A stretch of DNA of 5,346 nt from Chitinophagaceae bacterium (lineage in GTDB: Bacteria > Bacteroidota > Bacteroidia > Chitinophagales > Chitinophagaceae): contig JAOQAL010000278.1 in assembly GCA_025963615.1 (NCBI GenBank), forward strand, positions 1-5,346, read 5' to 3'. Of this stretch, positions 1 through 5,346 are shown one piece after another. The notes under the pieces are model-generated. The model saw only the letters and a list, made by a program, of their open reading frames with translations. It ran no database searches and was not told the origin of the DNA. Every line of letters begins with the position of its first letter. Within the stretch, counting starts at the first letter, position 1. A program made the position numbers and the translations under genes.

Positions 1-846
1 TTCTTTAAAATTGGCTATGATCCAATATTTTTCATTGCTGACAACTGTGAATAAGACCTGGCCAGTTTGAACGAACTGCCCTTTCTGTAGATTGGTTTTA
101 CCTATTTTACCATCAGTTGGCGCTATGATCCGGGTATAAGAGAGATCGAGATTTGCATTTTCGACTGCAACTTCTTTTAATGCAATATTTGATTTTGCCC
201 GTTCGATCTGAGCATTAGCCCTTTGGATCTGGGCCTTTGCACTACCAAACTGTGTACCGGCCTGAACCACCCTGATCTTACTGGAATTCACCTGCTGTTT
301 TGCACCCAGGAAAATCGCTGTGGTATTATCCAGTTGTCTTTTTGTAATAGACCCGTCGCTATATAACGCCTGATCTCTTTTTAAATCCAGGTTTGCTTTT
401 TCAAGATTCACTTGCTCAACACTCACGCCAGCTGAAGCGACGTCTTTTGCGGATCCGACGTTACCGAGCTGCGCTTCCGCAGCGGCAAGATCTGCTTCCG
501 CACTGGACAGATCAGATTTGGCAGTAGACAGGTCAGCCTCGGTCTTTTGCAATGCAAGCCTGTATTCCCGGTCTTCAATGGTTAATAATAACTGATTGCC
601 TTTTACTGACTGATAATCCACCAAATTAAAATTGCCGATATAACCAGATACGCGGCTAATAACGGGTGTGGCATTACTTTCAATCTGGGCGTTGTCTGTA
701 CTCTCAAAATTCAAAGCATGAAATAGCTTAATCCCTGCATAATACAAGATGCCAATACCGATAATAACGCCGGGTAAAGACTGAATTGCTTTCTTTATAC
801 GGTTGGATTTTTTTTTCTCCGGTATCGTAACTATGTTTGTTTCCAT
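1..846 (-). CDS. HlyD/EmrA-family membrane fusion protein of an efflux pump (partial, C-terminus outside window)
   Basis: Periplasmic adaptor that would link an inner-membrane exporter to an outer-membrane channel. Read from ATG at 846, the frame stays open for 282 codons to the left edge, so the C-terminus is missing. Visible order: a basic cytoplasmic tail (about 1-23), one membrane anchor (about 24-42), the STDNAQIES stretch (49-57) that marks the EmrA/HlyD N-terminal beta strand, then GYIGNF (68-73) from the first half of the lipoyl-like domain. A long Ala/Gln/Lys/Glu-rich region (about 95-232) suits the alpha-helical hairpin, followed by LDLSYTRIIAPTDGKIGK (233-250), the return of the lipoyl domain. 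A clear Shine-Dalgarno (AAAGGAA, 853-859) lies 6 nt before the ATG. Family knowledge suggests a DHA2-type MFS transporter (EmrB-like) next, beyond the edge, but an ABC partner cannot be excluded. It is divergent from a MarR regulator, with two palindromes between them. Confidence 0.93.
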   Translation of the reverse strand, partial: METNIVTIPEKKKSNRIKKAIQSLPGVIIGIGILYYAGIKLFHALNFESTDNAQIESNATPVISRVSGYIGNFNLVDYQSVKGNQLLLTIEDREYRLALQKTEADLSTAKSDLSSAEADLAAAEAQLGNVGSAKDVASAGVSVEQVNLEKANLDLKRDQALYSDGSITKRQLDNTTAIFLGAKQQVNSSKIRVVQAGTQFGSAKAQIQRANAQIERAKSNIALKEVAVENANLDLSYTRIIAPTDGKIGKTNLQKGQFVQTGQVLFTVVSNEKYWIIANFKE

Positions 847-852
847 GACTAG

Positions 853-859
853 TTCCTTT
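853..859 (-). promoter_or_regulatory. Shine-Dalgarno of the HlyD-family gene
   Basis: On the minus strand this reads AAAGGAA, 6 nt before the ATG at 846. It is the clearest ribosome binding site in the window and fixes the start of the efflux adaptor; the other genes have weak or no such sites. Confidence 0.6.
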
Positions 860-867
860 TGATAAAA

Positions 868-882
868 GTAAACTAAGTTTAC
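868..882. promoter_or_regulatory. Perfect 15-bp palindrome, candidate MarR operator 1
   Basis: GTAAACTAAGTTTAC is a perfect inverted repeat of two 7-bp arms around a single central base. It sits 22 bp upstream of the efflux adaptor ATG and close to its expected promoter. MarR dimers usually bind AT-rich palindromes of about 15-20 bp near their own promoters, so this is the natural target for the neighbouring regulator. The operator role is inferred; the symmetry is seen directly. Confidence 0.6.
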
Positions 883-887
883 CATAT

Positions 888-908
888 ATAGTATACTTTG
901 TTTACTAT
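888..908. promoter_or_regulatory. Imperfect 21-bp palindrome, candidate MarR operator 2
   Basis: The core at 891-905 is GTATACTTTGTTTAC, matching operator 1 at 12 of 15 positions. The symmetry extends three bases on each side (ATA...TAT), giving 8 of 10 paired positions around centre 898. Its centre lies 23 bp from the centre of operator 1, about two helical turns, so two dimers could sit on a similar face of the DNA. It ends 36 bp before the marR-type start codon and would suit autorepression. Confidence 0.5.
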
Positions 909-944
909 TTTTACCCACATTTTTAAGACTGACAACTGAGTTTT

Positions 945-1415
945 ATGGAAAATGGGAATGACAAGCGGAGGTTTTTAAAGATCCTCTATATATTACAGCG
1001 CTTAATACATGACTGGGCGGAAACCAGTATTTGCGAAGTATATATGCCAGAGTTTAAAGTTGGGTATATACCTGCTTTTATGTGTATAGGGATGCAAGGC
1101 ATTTCGAATAATGAAGTTGCTAAGGAGCTGAAAGTTAGTAAGATGGCCGCCAGTAAGATCATCAAGGAATTGATGAATCTAAAGCTAATTCGCGGCGAAA
1201 AATCCAAACTCGATGCGCGTTCTGAGATCCTGTACCTAACGAAAGAGGGAGAAGCTTTTAGTAAAAAGGTTTCTGAAATACGAAATTCCGCGGAAGAGGA
1301 GTACAAGAAAATTACCGGGAGCAAAAACTACGAAAAGACAATAGATGTTCTCCTGGAAATCATACAATTCCATGAAGTTTTAAAGGTTAAAACAAAGAAA
1401 TTAAATAATTTTTAG
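945..1415 (+). CDS. MarR-family transcriptional regulator
   Basis: A 156-residue winged helix-turn-helix protein, close to the usual MarR length of 140-160. The N-terminal helices (about 6-50) and C-terminal helices (about 103-150) would form the dimerisation domain. In between, GISNNEVAKELKVSKMAAS (52-70) is the first part of the DNA-binding domain, with the recognition helix around 65-80, and RGEKSKLDARSEILYLT (83-99) is the wing. D90-A-R92-S93 corresponds to the conserved DxRS signature of the family. The ATG at 945 has only a weak upstream ribosome site (TGAG). It is transcribed away from the HlyD-family efflux gene and shares a control region with two palindromes. The likely role is repression of the efflux operon and of itself, relieved by a small-molecule ligand; the ligand cannot be told from sequence. 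Confidence 0.92.
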   Translation: MENGNDKRRFLKILYILQRLIHDWAETSICEVYMPEFKVGYIPAFMCIGMQGISNNEVAKELKVSKMAASKIIKELMNLKLIRGEKSKLDARSEILYLTKEGEAFSKKVSEIRNSAEEEYKKITGSKNYEKTIDVLLEIIQFHEVLKVKTKKLNNF

Positions 1416-1810
1416 AGGTAGCGTATTTGAATCAGCCACGAAAATACTCGCATAAAAAGCGGCACGTTAAATCGTATCAGATCATCCGGCTTTTGTATAA
1501 CTATTGAGCATGATCCGGGTTCTGATTTTGAGTCATTGTTAAAGTGATTTTAGCTGCTACCGGCCCGAAAGCCTGATTAACTTCTGCAGAGGCCGAAGCA
1601 TCAAAAGGCAGGATGCCGAATTTTTTATAGGTGAATTGGCGGAAGAGACCCATTTTTATGACGTATTGGAAACAAGTTAAGTGAATAGATGTTTTCCGTC
1701 GGGGCATGTTATGAAAAAAAGTTGTAAGCCCTTTCAAAACCGGAAGTGGTGAAGTGGGTTATGACCTGGGAACAGGTATCTGTGGGTCATTTCAATAATA
1801 TAGGGCATTA

Positions 1811-1840
1811 AATTTTGTCTTATATATGGTCGACAAAATT
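1811..1840. repeat. 9-bp perfect inverted repeat (hairpin)
   Basis: AATTTTGTC (1811-1819) and GACAAAATT (1832-1840) are exact reverse complements separated by 12 bases. There is no T-tract after the stem on either strand, so an intrinsic terminator is unlikely. It lies 16 bp before the ATG of a possible decayed reading frame, so an operator relic is possible, but nothing else supports that. Confidence 0.4.
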
Positions 1841-1856
1841 CACATTAAAGGTAAAA

Positions 1857-2000
1857 ATGAAAAAGTTAGGCATTAAGAGAGACTTTAACGAATAACCTTA
1901 TATAGCAGAACAGGAATGATATGAAGGCCTGTGGAAATCAGAAAAAGTACCACTTAGCCACACGTTGCCGGCTGGACGTTCGATTCTTACAGGAAGCTGA
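1857..2000 (+). pseudogene. Possible decayed reading frame of unknown function
   Basis: One frame begins ATG AAA AAG TTA (MKKLGIKRDFNE), preceded by AAAGGTAAA, which resembles a ribosome site. It is broken by TAA at 1893 and TGA at 1917. Beyond them it continues as YEGLWKSEKVPLSHTLPAGR and a few more residues to a final TGA at 1998. The last segment looks protein-like, and the second stop could be a TGG-to-TGA change. I do not recognise the family. It could equally be chance open sequence, since each piece is under 30 codons. Confidence 0.2.
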
Positions 2001-2026
2001 GTGAGGTAATGGTGGAGAAGCCCATT

Positions 2027-2114
2027 AGTTCATAGTTGATGGTTCATAGTTAATAGCATATTTTACTAAAATTATAAGTCCCTGCTATGAACTATCATCT
2101 ATGAACCATGAACT
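2027..2114. repeat. Heptamer array (GTTCATR-like) in two inverted blocks
   Basis: The left block (2028-2055) is four head-to-tail heptamers on the plus strand: GTTCATA, GTTGATG, GTTCATA, GTTAATA. The right block (2086-2113) is four heptamers on the minus strand: GTTCATG, GTTCATA, GATGATA, GTTCATA. As 31-base arms (2027-2057 and 2084-2114) the blocks match at 25 of 31 positions when one is reverse-complemented, with a 26-base AT-rich loop, so a transcript could fold into a long imperfect hairpin. The right block overlaps the panC stop codon and its last four codons. It might end or protect panC mRNA, but it lacks a terminator T-tract. Similar short-unit repeats occur between genes in Sphingobacteriaceae as far as I recall; copy number elsewhere cannot be seen here. 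Confidence 0.7.
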
Positions 2115-2944
2115 AACAAAACATTATCAATTAACCTCGTTTTACCCACCCATGCGGCTACGAGGGCCACTATGTTAGTTGGATTTTCACCTCCTGGCAA
2201 CAGGGTATCGCCATCGGCTATTTCAAAATATTCAGCTTCAACACCGGCTTCATTTTTGAGCATTAGTTCTGCTTCATTTTTTAATTGAGAGATATCGCTC
2301 CTGTCGAAATTTGCTTTGACCCAATTCAAGGTTTTGGATAAAATTAAAGCGTGCTGCCTGTCTTCGGGTGTTAAGTGAATGTTCCTTGAGCTCATTGCCA
2401 AACCATCAGGTTCGCGTTCAATAGCGCACATCACCATTTTAACCGGGATATTCAGCATTTTAACCATTTTGTTGATAATGAGATACTGTTGATAATCTTT
2501 CTGGCCAAAAAAGGCCATGTCCGGCTCAACAATATTAAACAGTTTAAACACCACCTGCGTTACGCCCTGGTAATGCCCAGGCCTGAATTTCCCTTCCAGT
2601 ATATGCTCCAGCCCGCCTATATCCAAATGCCATTGTGCATTATCATCATAAATTTCATTTACTGGCGGATTGAACAAAACATCGCAGTTAATTGCTTCTA
2701 GCATTTGCATATCGGCCACTAAGGGGCGCGGATATCTCTCCAGGTCTTTAGGGTCGTTAAACTGGCTTGGGTTAACAAAAATACTGCATACTACCACATC
2801 GCATGTTTGCTGTGCCTGTTTAATTAATGACAGGTGCCCCTTGTGAAGCGCGCCCAGGGTGGCCACAAAACCAATTGTTTTATGGGTAGCCCGTATTTGC
2901 AGCAAATATTCGCGGAGATCTTTCTTGGTAGTAAATTTTTCCAA
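2099..2944 (-). CDS. panC: Pantothenate synthetase (pantoate-beta-alanine ligase)
   Basis: Cytoplasmic enzyme (EC 6.3.2.1) joining pantoate and beta-alanine with ATP, via a pantoyl-adenylate, to give pantothenate for coenzyme A. With the start at 2944 it has 281 residues, the usual family length. Landmarks: GFVATLGALHKGH (25-37), the nucleotidyltransferase HxGH box with H34 and H37; SIFVNPSQF (54-62); ERYPRPL (69-75); FGQKDYQQ (146-153); and AMSSRN (183-188), the KMSKS-like ATP loop. No in-frame ATG exists near the N-terminus. The TTG at 2944 is preferred because EKFTTKKDL aligns with the usual PanC beginning, CAGG lies just upstream, and the alternative TTG at 2971 (290 residues) falls inside a predicted -7 element. 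Box 1 reads ATLG where most relatives have PTMG. The last residues VHGS come from an intergenic heptamer repeat. It appears monocistronic; panB and panD are not in view. Confidence 0.95.
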   Translation of the reverse strand: MEKFTTKKDLREYLLQIRATHKTIGFVATLGALHKGHLSLIKQAQQTCDVVVCSIFVNPSQFNDPKDLERYPRPLVADMQMLEAINCDVLFNPPVNEIYDDNAQWHLDIGGLEHILEGKFRPGHYQGVTQVVFKLFNIVEPDMAFFGQKDYQQYLIINKMVKMLNIPVKMVMCAIEREPDGLAMSSRNIHLTPEDRQHALILSKTLNWVKANFDRSDISQLKNEAELMLKNEAGVEAEYFEIADGDTLLPGGENPTNIVALVAAWVGKTRLIDNVLLVHGS

Positions 2945-2968
2945 TATACCTGGCAGTACAAAATTCGG

Positions 2969-3000
2969 CAAAGTTGTACAATTGATATTTATTTGCCAAA
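2969..3000 (-). promoter_or_regulatory. Predicted Bacteroidota-type promoter of panC
   Basis: On the minus strand TTTG (3000-2997) is followed after 20 bases by CAACTTTG (2976-2969). This matches the Bacteroidota primary sigma consensus TTTG (-33) and TAnnTTTG (-7) at all but one defined base, with normal spacing. Transcription would start around 2965-2961, leaving a leader of about 20 nt before the TTG at 2944. It is a prediction from motif match only. Confidence 0.45.
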
Positions 3001-3082
3001 AGATACTTGCATAAACCAGGGAAATCGCTTTTATCTTTTTGAAAGAGTAAAACTAAGGAGTCTATTTAGTAGATAAAGGATT

Positions 3083-3102
3083 AAGGTCAAAAAAATGGCC
3101 TT
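3083..3102 (+). other. Weak hairpin between panC and the esterase gene
   Basis: AAGGTCA (3083-3089) can pair with TGGCCTT (3096-3102) on the plus strand with one T-G wobble and a run of A in the loop, followed by two more T residues. It is about 120 bp downstream of the esterase stop. On the minus strand, which is the transcribed one, the wobble becomes a mismatch, so it is a poor terminator for the hydrolase operon. The rest of 3056-3221 holds nothing I can name. Confidence 0.2.
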
Positions 3103-3221
3103 TTCAAATTCCGAATATCCATCTCACCAACTTTTTTCTCATTATTTTTCTACAAAAGACTGAGCTACCAATCAGGAAAATTTTCATTTTGACATAAACT
3201 TATACCGGATTTATATTAGTC

Positions 3222-4283
3222 TTATTTAAACAATGCTTGTTTGATCACTGCAGCTGCCTGTAACATCGCTGTTTTCACTGCGGGCACATGAGCCAAAGGA
3301 TTTAACAAGCCATAGTCATGAATCAAGCCTTCGTACCTTGTGAGAGTGACTGATACGCCTGCTTCATCAAGTTTTCTTGCATAAGCTTCTCCCTCATCCC
3401 GGAGTACATCATTTTCTGCAGTTTGAACAAGGGCGGGAGGTAAATCTTTTAATTCTCCGATAGATGCTTGTAGCGGAGAAGCATAAATCTGTTTGCGTTC
3501 ATTCGGATCAGTTGTGTAATTATTCCAAAACCAGATCATCATATTCCTTGTAAGGAATCGGTCATTGGCAAAAGCTAAATAGGAATCAGTATTGAAATCT
3601 GCGTTAGTTACCGGCCAGAGCAATACTTGCAGTTTAATATCAGGCCCCTTTTTATCTTTTGCCATTAGCGACACTACCGCTGCCATGTTGCCGCCAACAC
3701 TATTACCAACTACAGCCAGTTTCCTGCCATTTACGCCAATTTCATTTCCATGCAAAGACACCCACGTAGTTGCAGCATAAGCCTGGTTGATAGCTACAGG
3801 ATAACGTGCTTCGGGAGAAGGAGAGTAATCAGGAAATACTGCTGCTGCGCCACTTTCCACAACAAGGTCTCTTACGATCCTACGGTGAGTTGGATAGTCG
3901 CCAAGTACCCATCCGCCACCATGAAAAAACATGAAAACCGGAATATCAACTTTGGCTCCCCTGGGTTTTACGATGTGAATCGTTACAGTCTGACCGTCTT
4001 GTGAAATTGTCTTTTCTGTTTCTTCAATTCCAGAATAATCTACAGGTACTGATTTTTGAGCGCCGATCAGGACCTGGCGTGCATCAGCGGGGCTTAATTG
4101 TTCAATTGGCTTTCCCTCACCGGTATTTAAACCTTTCAGGAAAGTGCGGACTTCACTTAAAATTTGCGGATCGTTTTCTGCTTTTAAAGTTCGAGTTGTT
4201 TGTGCCATAACATTTGATATATTTAGAAGAATGATTAAAATTGCGGTAGGGGTTATAAATTTTTGAGATAACTTATTTTTCAT
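3222..4283 (-). CDS. Exported HSL-type (family IV) alpha/beta hydrolase, probable esterase
   Basis: A 353-residue serine hydrolase of the alpha/beta hydrolase fold-3 (hormone-sensitive lipase) group, which typically cleaves short acyl esters. A signal peptide is visible: basic MKNKLSQK, hydrophobic core ITPTAILIILLNIS, and likely cleavage after VMA at residue 27, so it should act in the periplasm or outside. The oxyanion motif HGGGW is at 121-125. The nucleophile elbow is GNSVGG (193-198, Ser195) rather than the commoner GDSAGG. The acid is Asp292 in NDVLRDEGEAY, and the base is His322 in GLIHDYG. The triad is complete and the length normal. The ATG at 4283 is chosen because the signal peptide starts there; an upstream ATG at 4379 would add 32 unrelated residues and overlap the neighbouring gene. 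It follows another secreted hydrolase after 58 bp on the same strand, suggesting one operon. The substrate is unknown. Confidence 0.9.
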   Translation of the reverse strand: MKNKLSQKFITPTAILIILLNISNVMAQTTRTLKAENDPQILSEVRTFLKGLNTGEGKPIEQLSPADARQVLIGAQKSVPVDYSGIEETEKTISQDGQTVTIHIVKPRGAKVDIPVFMFFHGGGWVLGDYPTHRRIVRDLVVESGAAAVFPDYSPSPEARYPVAINQAYAATTWVSLHGNEIGVNGRKLAVVGNSVGGNMAAVVSLMAKDKKGPDIKLQVLLWPVTNADFNTDSYLAFANDRFLTRNMMIWFWNNYTTDPNERKQIYASPLQASIGELKDLPPALVQTAENDVLRDEGEAYARKLDEAGVSVTLTRYEGLIHDYGLLNPLAHVPAVKTAMLQAAAVIKQALFK

Positions 4284-4341
4284 AAAAGTTTTTTTTGTGA
4301 AGAAGAATGATAGATGTTTTATTGAATTATGATTACTATTA

Positions 4342-5130
4342 TTAGTAGTGCCTTGCAGCGGTGCTTTTTGAAGCTGCAATAATCAACTCCGCTACTTCTT
4401 TAGCATGTGAAATGAATATTGAGTGACTGCCGCCTTCGATTTCAACTGTTTTACTATTTGCGCGACGGGCATACATGCGTTCCAGTCCGGGATTAATAAT
4501 GCGATCTGCCTTAGCAACCATATACCAACTGGGTTTGTTTTTCCAGGCAGGATTGCGTATGATGGCATGAAAAGCCGAATCTGCTGTGGGCATTTGTGCA
4601 TGCGCCATGAATTCAGCTTTGTCTTCAGATAAATCAGCGGCGAAATCAGCAAAGAACTCTTTCGGATCAATGAAGTCGAAACCATCGCTGCCTTTTTGAA
4701 GTGATTTATACGCGGGAGGGTAAAGTTTTCCATTGGCTGACTCTGATTCTCCCTCATCAGGTGCATGTGCTGCTATATATACAAGACCTGCTACATTAGC
4801 ATTGTTTCCGGCAATAGTTATTACTGCACCGCCATAGCTATGTCCTACAAGAATACAGGGTCCGGCCTGTTGCTCCAGTACACGATTTATTGCAGCTACA
4901 TCATCTTCAAAAGACGTCAAAGGTTGCTGGGTGATCGTTACATGATAACCTTTTTTTGCAAGGATGCGGTAAACCGGTTCCCATCCTGATCCATCTGTGA
5001 AAGCACCATGAACAAAAACCACATTTATAATCTTTTTTTCTTCTTGTGCATATGCATCAAAATCACATAAAACAAAAGAAAGTATCATGGCTACGAGAAA
5101 ACCAGCTCCAGTGTTTACAATTGATTTCAT
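4342..5130 (-). CDS. Exported alpha/beta hydrolase (PF12697-like)
   Basis: A 262-residue alpha/beta hydrolase of the small single-domain type often annotated only as alpha/beta hydrolase, a group that includes esterases of the EstC kind. Residues 1-28 form a signal peptide with hydrophobic core FLVAMILSFVL and predicted cleavage after AYA. Cys22 is not in a proper lipobox, so a lipoprotein is unlikely. HGAFTDGSGW (41-50) is the oxyanion region. GHSYGG (96-101) holds nucleophile Ser98. Asp209 (AKADRIINP) and His236 (GGSHSIF) complete the triad. It starts at ATG 5130 with only a weak AAAGA-like ribosome site. It is the first gene of a probable two-gene operon with the HSL-type esterase downstream. 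The two share the fold but belong to different subfamilies, so recent duplication is unlikely. The substrate cannot be deduced. Confidence 0.9.
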   Translation of the reverse strand: MKSIVNTGAGFLVAMILSFVLCDFDAYAQEEKKIINVVFVHGAFTDGSGWEPVYRILAKKGYHVTITQQPLTSFEDDVAAINRVLEQQAGPCILVGHSYGGAVITIAGNNANVAGLVYIAAHAPDEGESESANGKLYPPAYKSLQKGSDGFDFIDPKEFFADFAADLSEDKAEFMAHAQMPTADSAFHAIIRNPAWKNKPSWYMVAKADRIINPGLERMYARRANSKTVEIEGGSHSIFISHAKEVAELIIAASKSTAARHY

Positions 5131-5165
5131 GTGTTATCTTTTTAGTAGTTAATTAAGTAATACGG

Positions 5166-5346
5166 CTAGTTCAAAAACGCGTTTAGCATCCGGGTCATCT
5201 TCTCATGTGTTTCCAGCAAACCAATAATAAATTTACGGATGCATGTATCCTTTATCCGATTGCCTACATAAATTATATTTCCCTGAGGCGAATACAACTC
5301 TTAAAAGATTATCGGGAGTAATACCTATTGCGGGGGCTCGCACGGC
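5166..5346 (-). pseudogene. Possible frameshifted 3' end of an unknown gene, running off the window
   Basis: On the minus strand one frame is open from the window edge (AVRAPAIGITPDNLL...) to a stop at 5235-5233. A second frame is open from 5300 to a TAG at 5168-5166 and reads ELYSPQGNIIYVGNR and then KFIIGLLETHEKMTRMLNAF near its end. The final segment looks like an amphipathic C-terminal helix. Removing one A around 5301-5304 would join the two as ...PDNLLELYSPQG... I do not recognise a family. A plus-strand frame from ATG 5243 to the edge is also open (34 codons), so strand and identity are uncertain. The 35 bp between 5131 and 5165 must hold the hydrolase leader, but no clear promoter was found. 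Confidence 0.2.

Larger units (their letters stand above)
1416..2026. other. Gene-poor intergenic stretch with scattered remnants
   Basis: No convincing gene was found here. A minus-strand frame runs from ATG 1707 to a stop at 1501 (68 residues) but has no recognisable motif or ribosome site, so I do not call it a gene. On the plus strand, 1715-1795 is a short open stretch reading VVSPFKTGSGEVGYDLGTG near its middle, without a start codon. Then come a 9-bp hairpin (1811-1840) and a possible broken reading frame (1857-2000), both listed separately. No clear terminator with a T-tract was seen after the MarR gene. The region resembles decayed DNA between two conserved blocks, which is an inference. 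Confidence 0.5.

Noticed and set aside
884..892. Promoter elements for the marR and hlyD genes (TATATATG on the minus strand, TATACTTTG on the plus strand)
   Set aside because: Each differs from TAnnTTTG in base or spacing, and no matching -33 TTTG lies at the right distance, so no promoter position is called.
986..1324. 112-residue antisense frame opposite the MarR gene
   Set aside because: The sense frame has a clear winged-helix domain; the antisense product shows no recognisable motif.
1501..1737. 78-residue minus-strand frame from TTG (68 from ATG 1707)
   Set aside because: No motif, no ribosome site and no recognised relative; kept only as a note in the intergenic entry.
2834..3076. 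80-residue plus-strand frame opposite the start of panC
   Set aside because: It is antisense to the conserved PanC N-terminus and its promoter, with no motif.
3083..3102. Intrinsic terminator for the hydrolase operon
   Set aside because: The stem is weak, pairs better on the non-transcribed strand and lacks a proper T-tract after the stem in the transcribed direction.
3145..3180. tRNA-like stretch on the minus strand (TTGGTAGCTCAGTC)
   Set aside because: It resembles a tRNA D-arm, but no T-arm (GGTTCGAATCC type), anticodon stem or acceptor stem follows, so no tRNA can be folded.
3222..4379. Longer form of the HSL-type esterase starting at ATG 4379 (385 residues)
   Set aside because: The extra 32 residues are not family-like, overlap the end of the upstream hydrolase, and would bury a good signal peptide that begins at ATG 4283.
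4392..4766. 124-residue minus-strand frame inside the first hydrolase gene
   Set aside because: It lies in another frame of a gene with a complete catalytic triad and has no domain of its own.

Overview
The window looks like a chromosomal stretch from a member of the Bacteroidota, probably Sphingobacteriaceae-like (Mucilaginibacter or Pedobacter type). That placement is an inference. It rests on AT-rich intergenic DNA, mostly weak or absent Shine-Dalgarno sequences, a TTTG / TAnnTTTG-like promoter in front of panC, and the general look of the proteins. There are five supportable protein genes. No RNA gene, insertion sequence, CRISPR array or phage gene was seen.

Left part (1-1415): a divergent pair. 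On the minus strand, running off the left edge, is the N-terminal 282 codons of an HlyD/EmrA-type membrane fusion protein, a subunit of a drug or solute efflux pump. On the plus strand is a MarR-family regulator. The 98 bp between their start codons hold two related palindromes (GTAAAC-N3-GTTTAC and a variant), which are good candidates for the regulator's own operators. The simplest model is a MarR repressor controlling itself and the efflux operon, whose inner-membrane transporter should lie beyond the left edge.

Middle (1416-3221): a 683-bp stretch without a convincing gene holds a short hairpin, a possible decayed reading frame with two in-frame stops, and an array of GTTCATR-like heptamers in two inverted blocks. 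The second block runs into the 3' end of panC and encodes its last four residues. panC (minus strand) makes pantothenate synthetase, the last step of vitamin B5 synthesis. It has no ATG start; a TTG at 2944 fits best with family length and with a promoter just upstream.

Right part (3222-5130): two exported alpha/beta hydrolases in tandem on the minus strand, 58 bp apart and probably co-transcribed. The first-transcribed gene (4342-5130) is a small hydrolase with a GHSYGG nucleophile elbow. The second (3222-4283) is an HSL-type (family IV) esterase with HGGGW and GNSVGG motifs. Both have signal peptides and complete Ser-Asp-His triads. The last ~180 bp at the right edge contain an open stretch that may be a broken gene tail, but it cannot be identified.

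No clearly new system is visible. The most useful leads are the paired operators, the heptamer repeat that has become part of panC, and the exported hydrolase pair.
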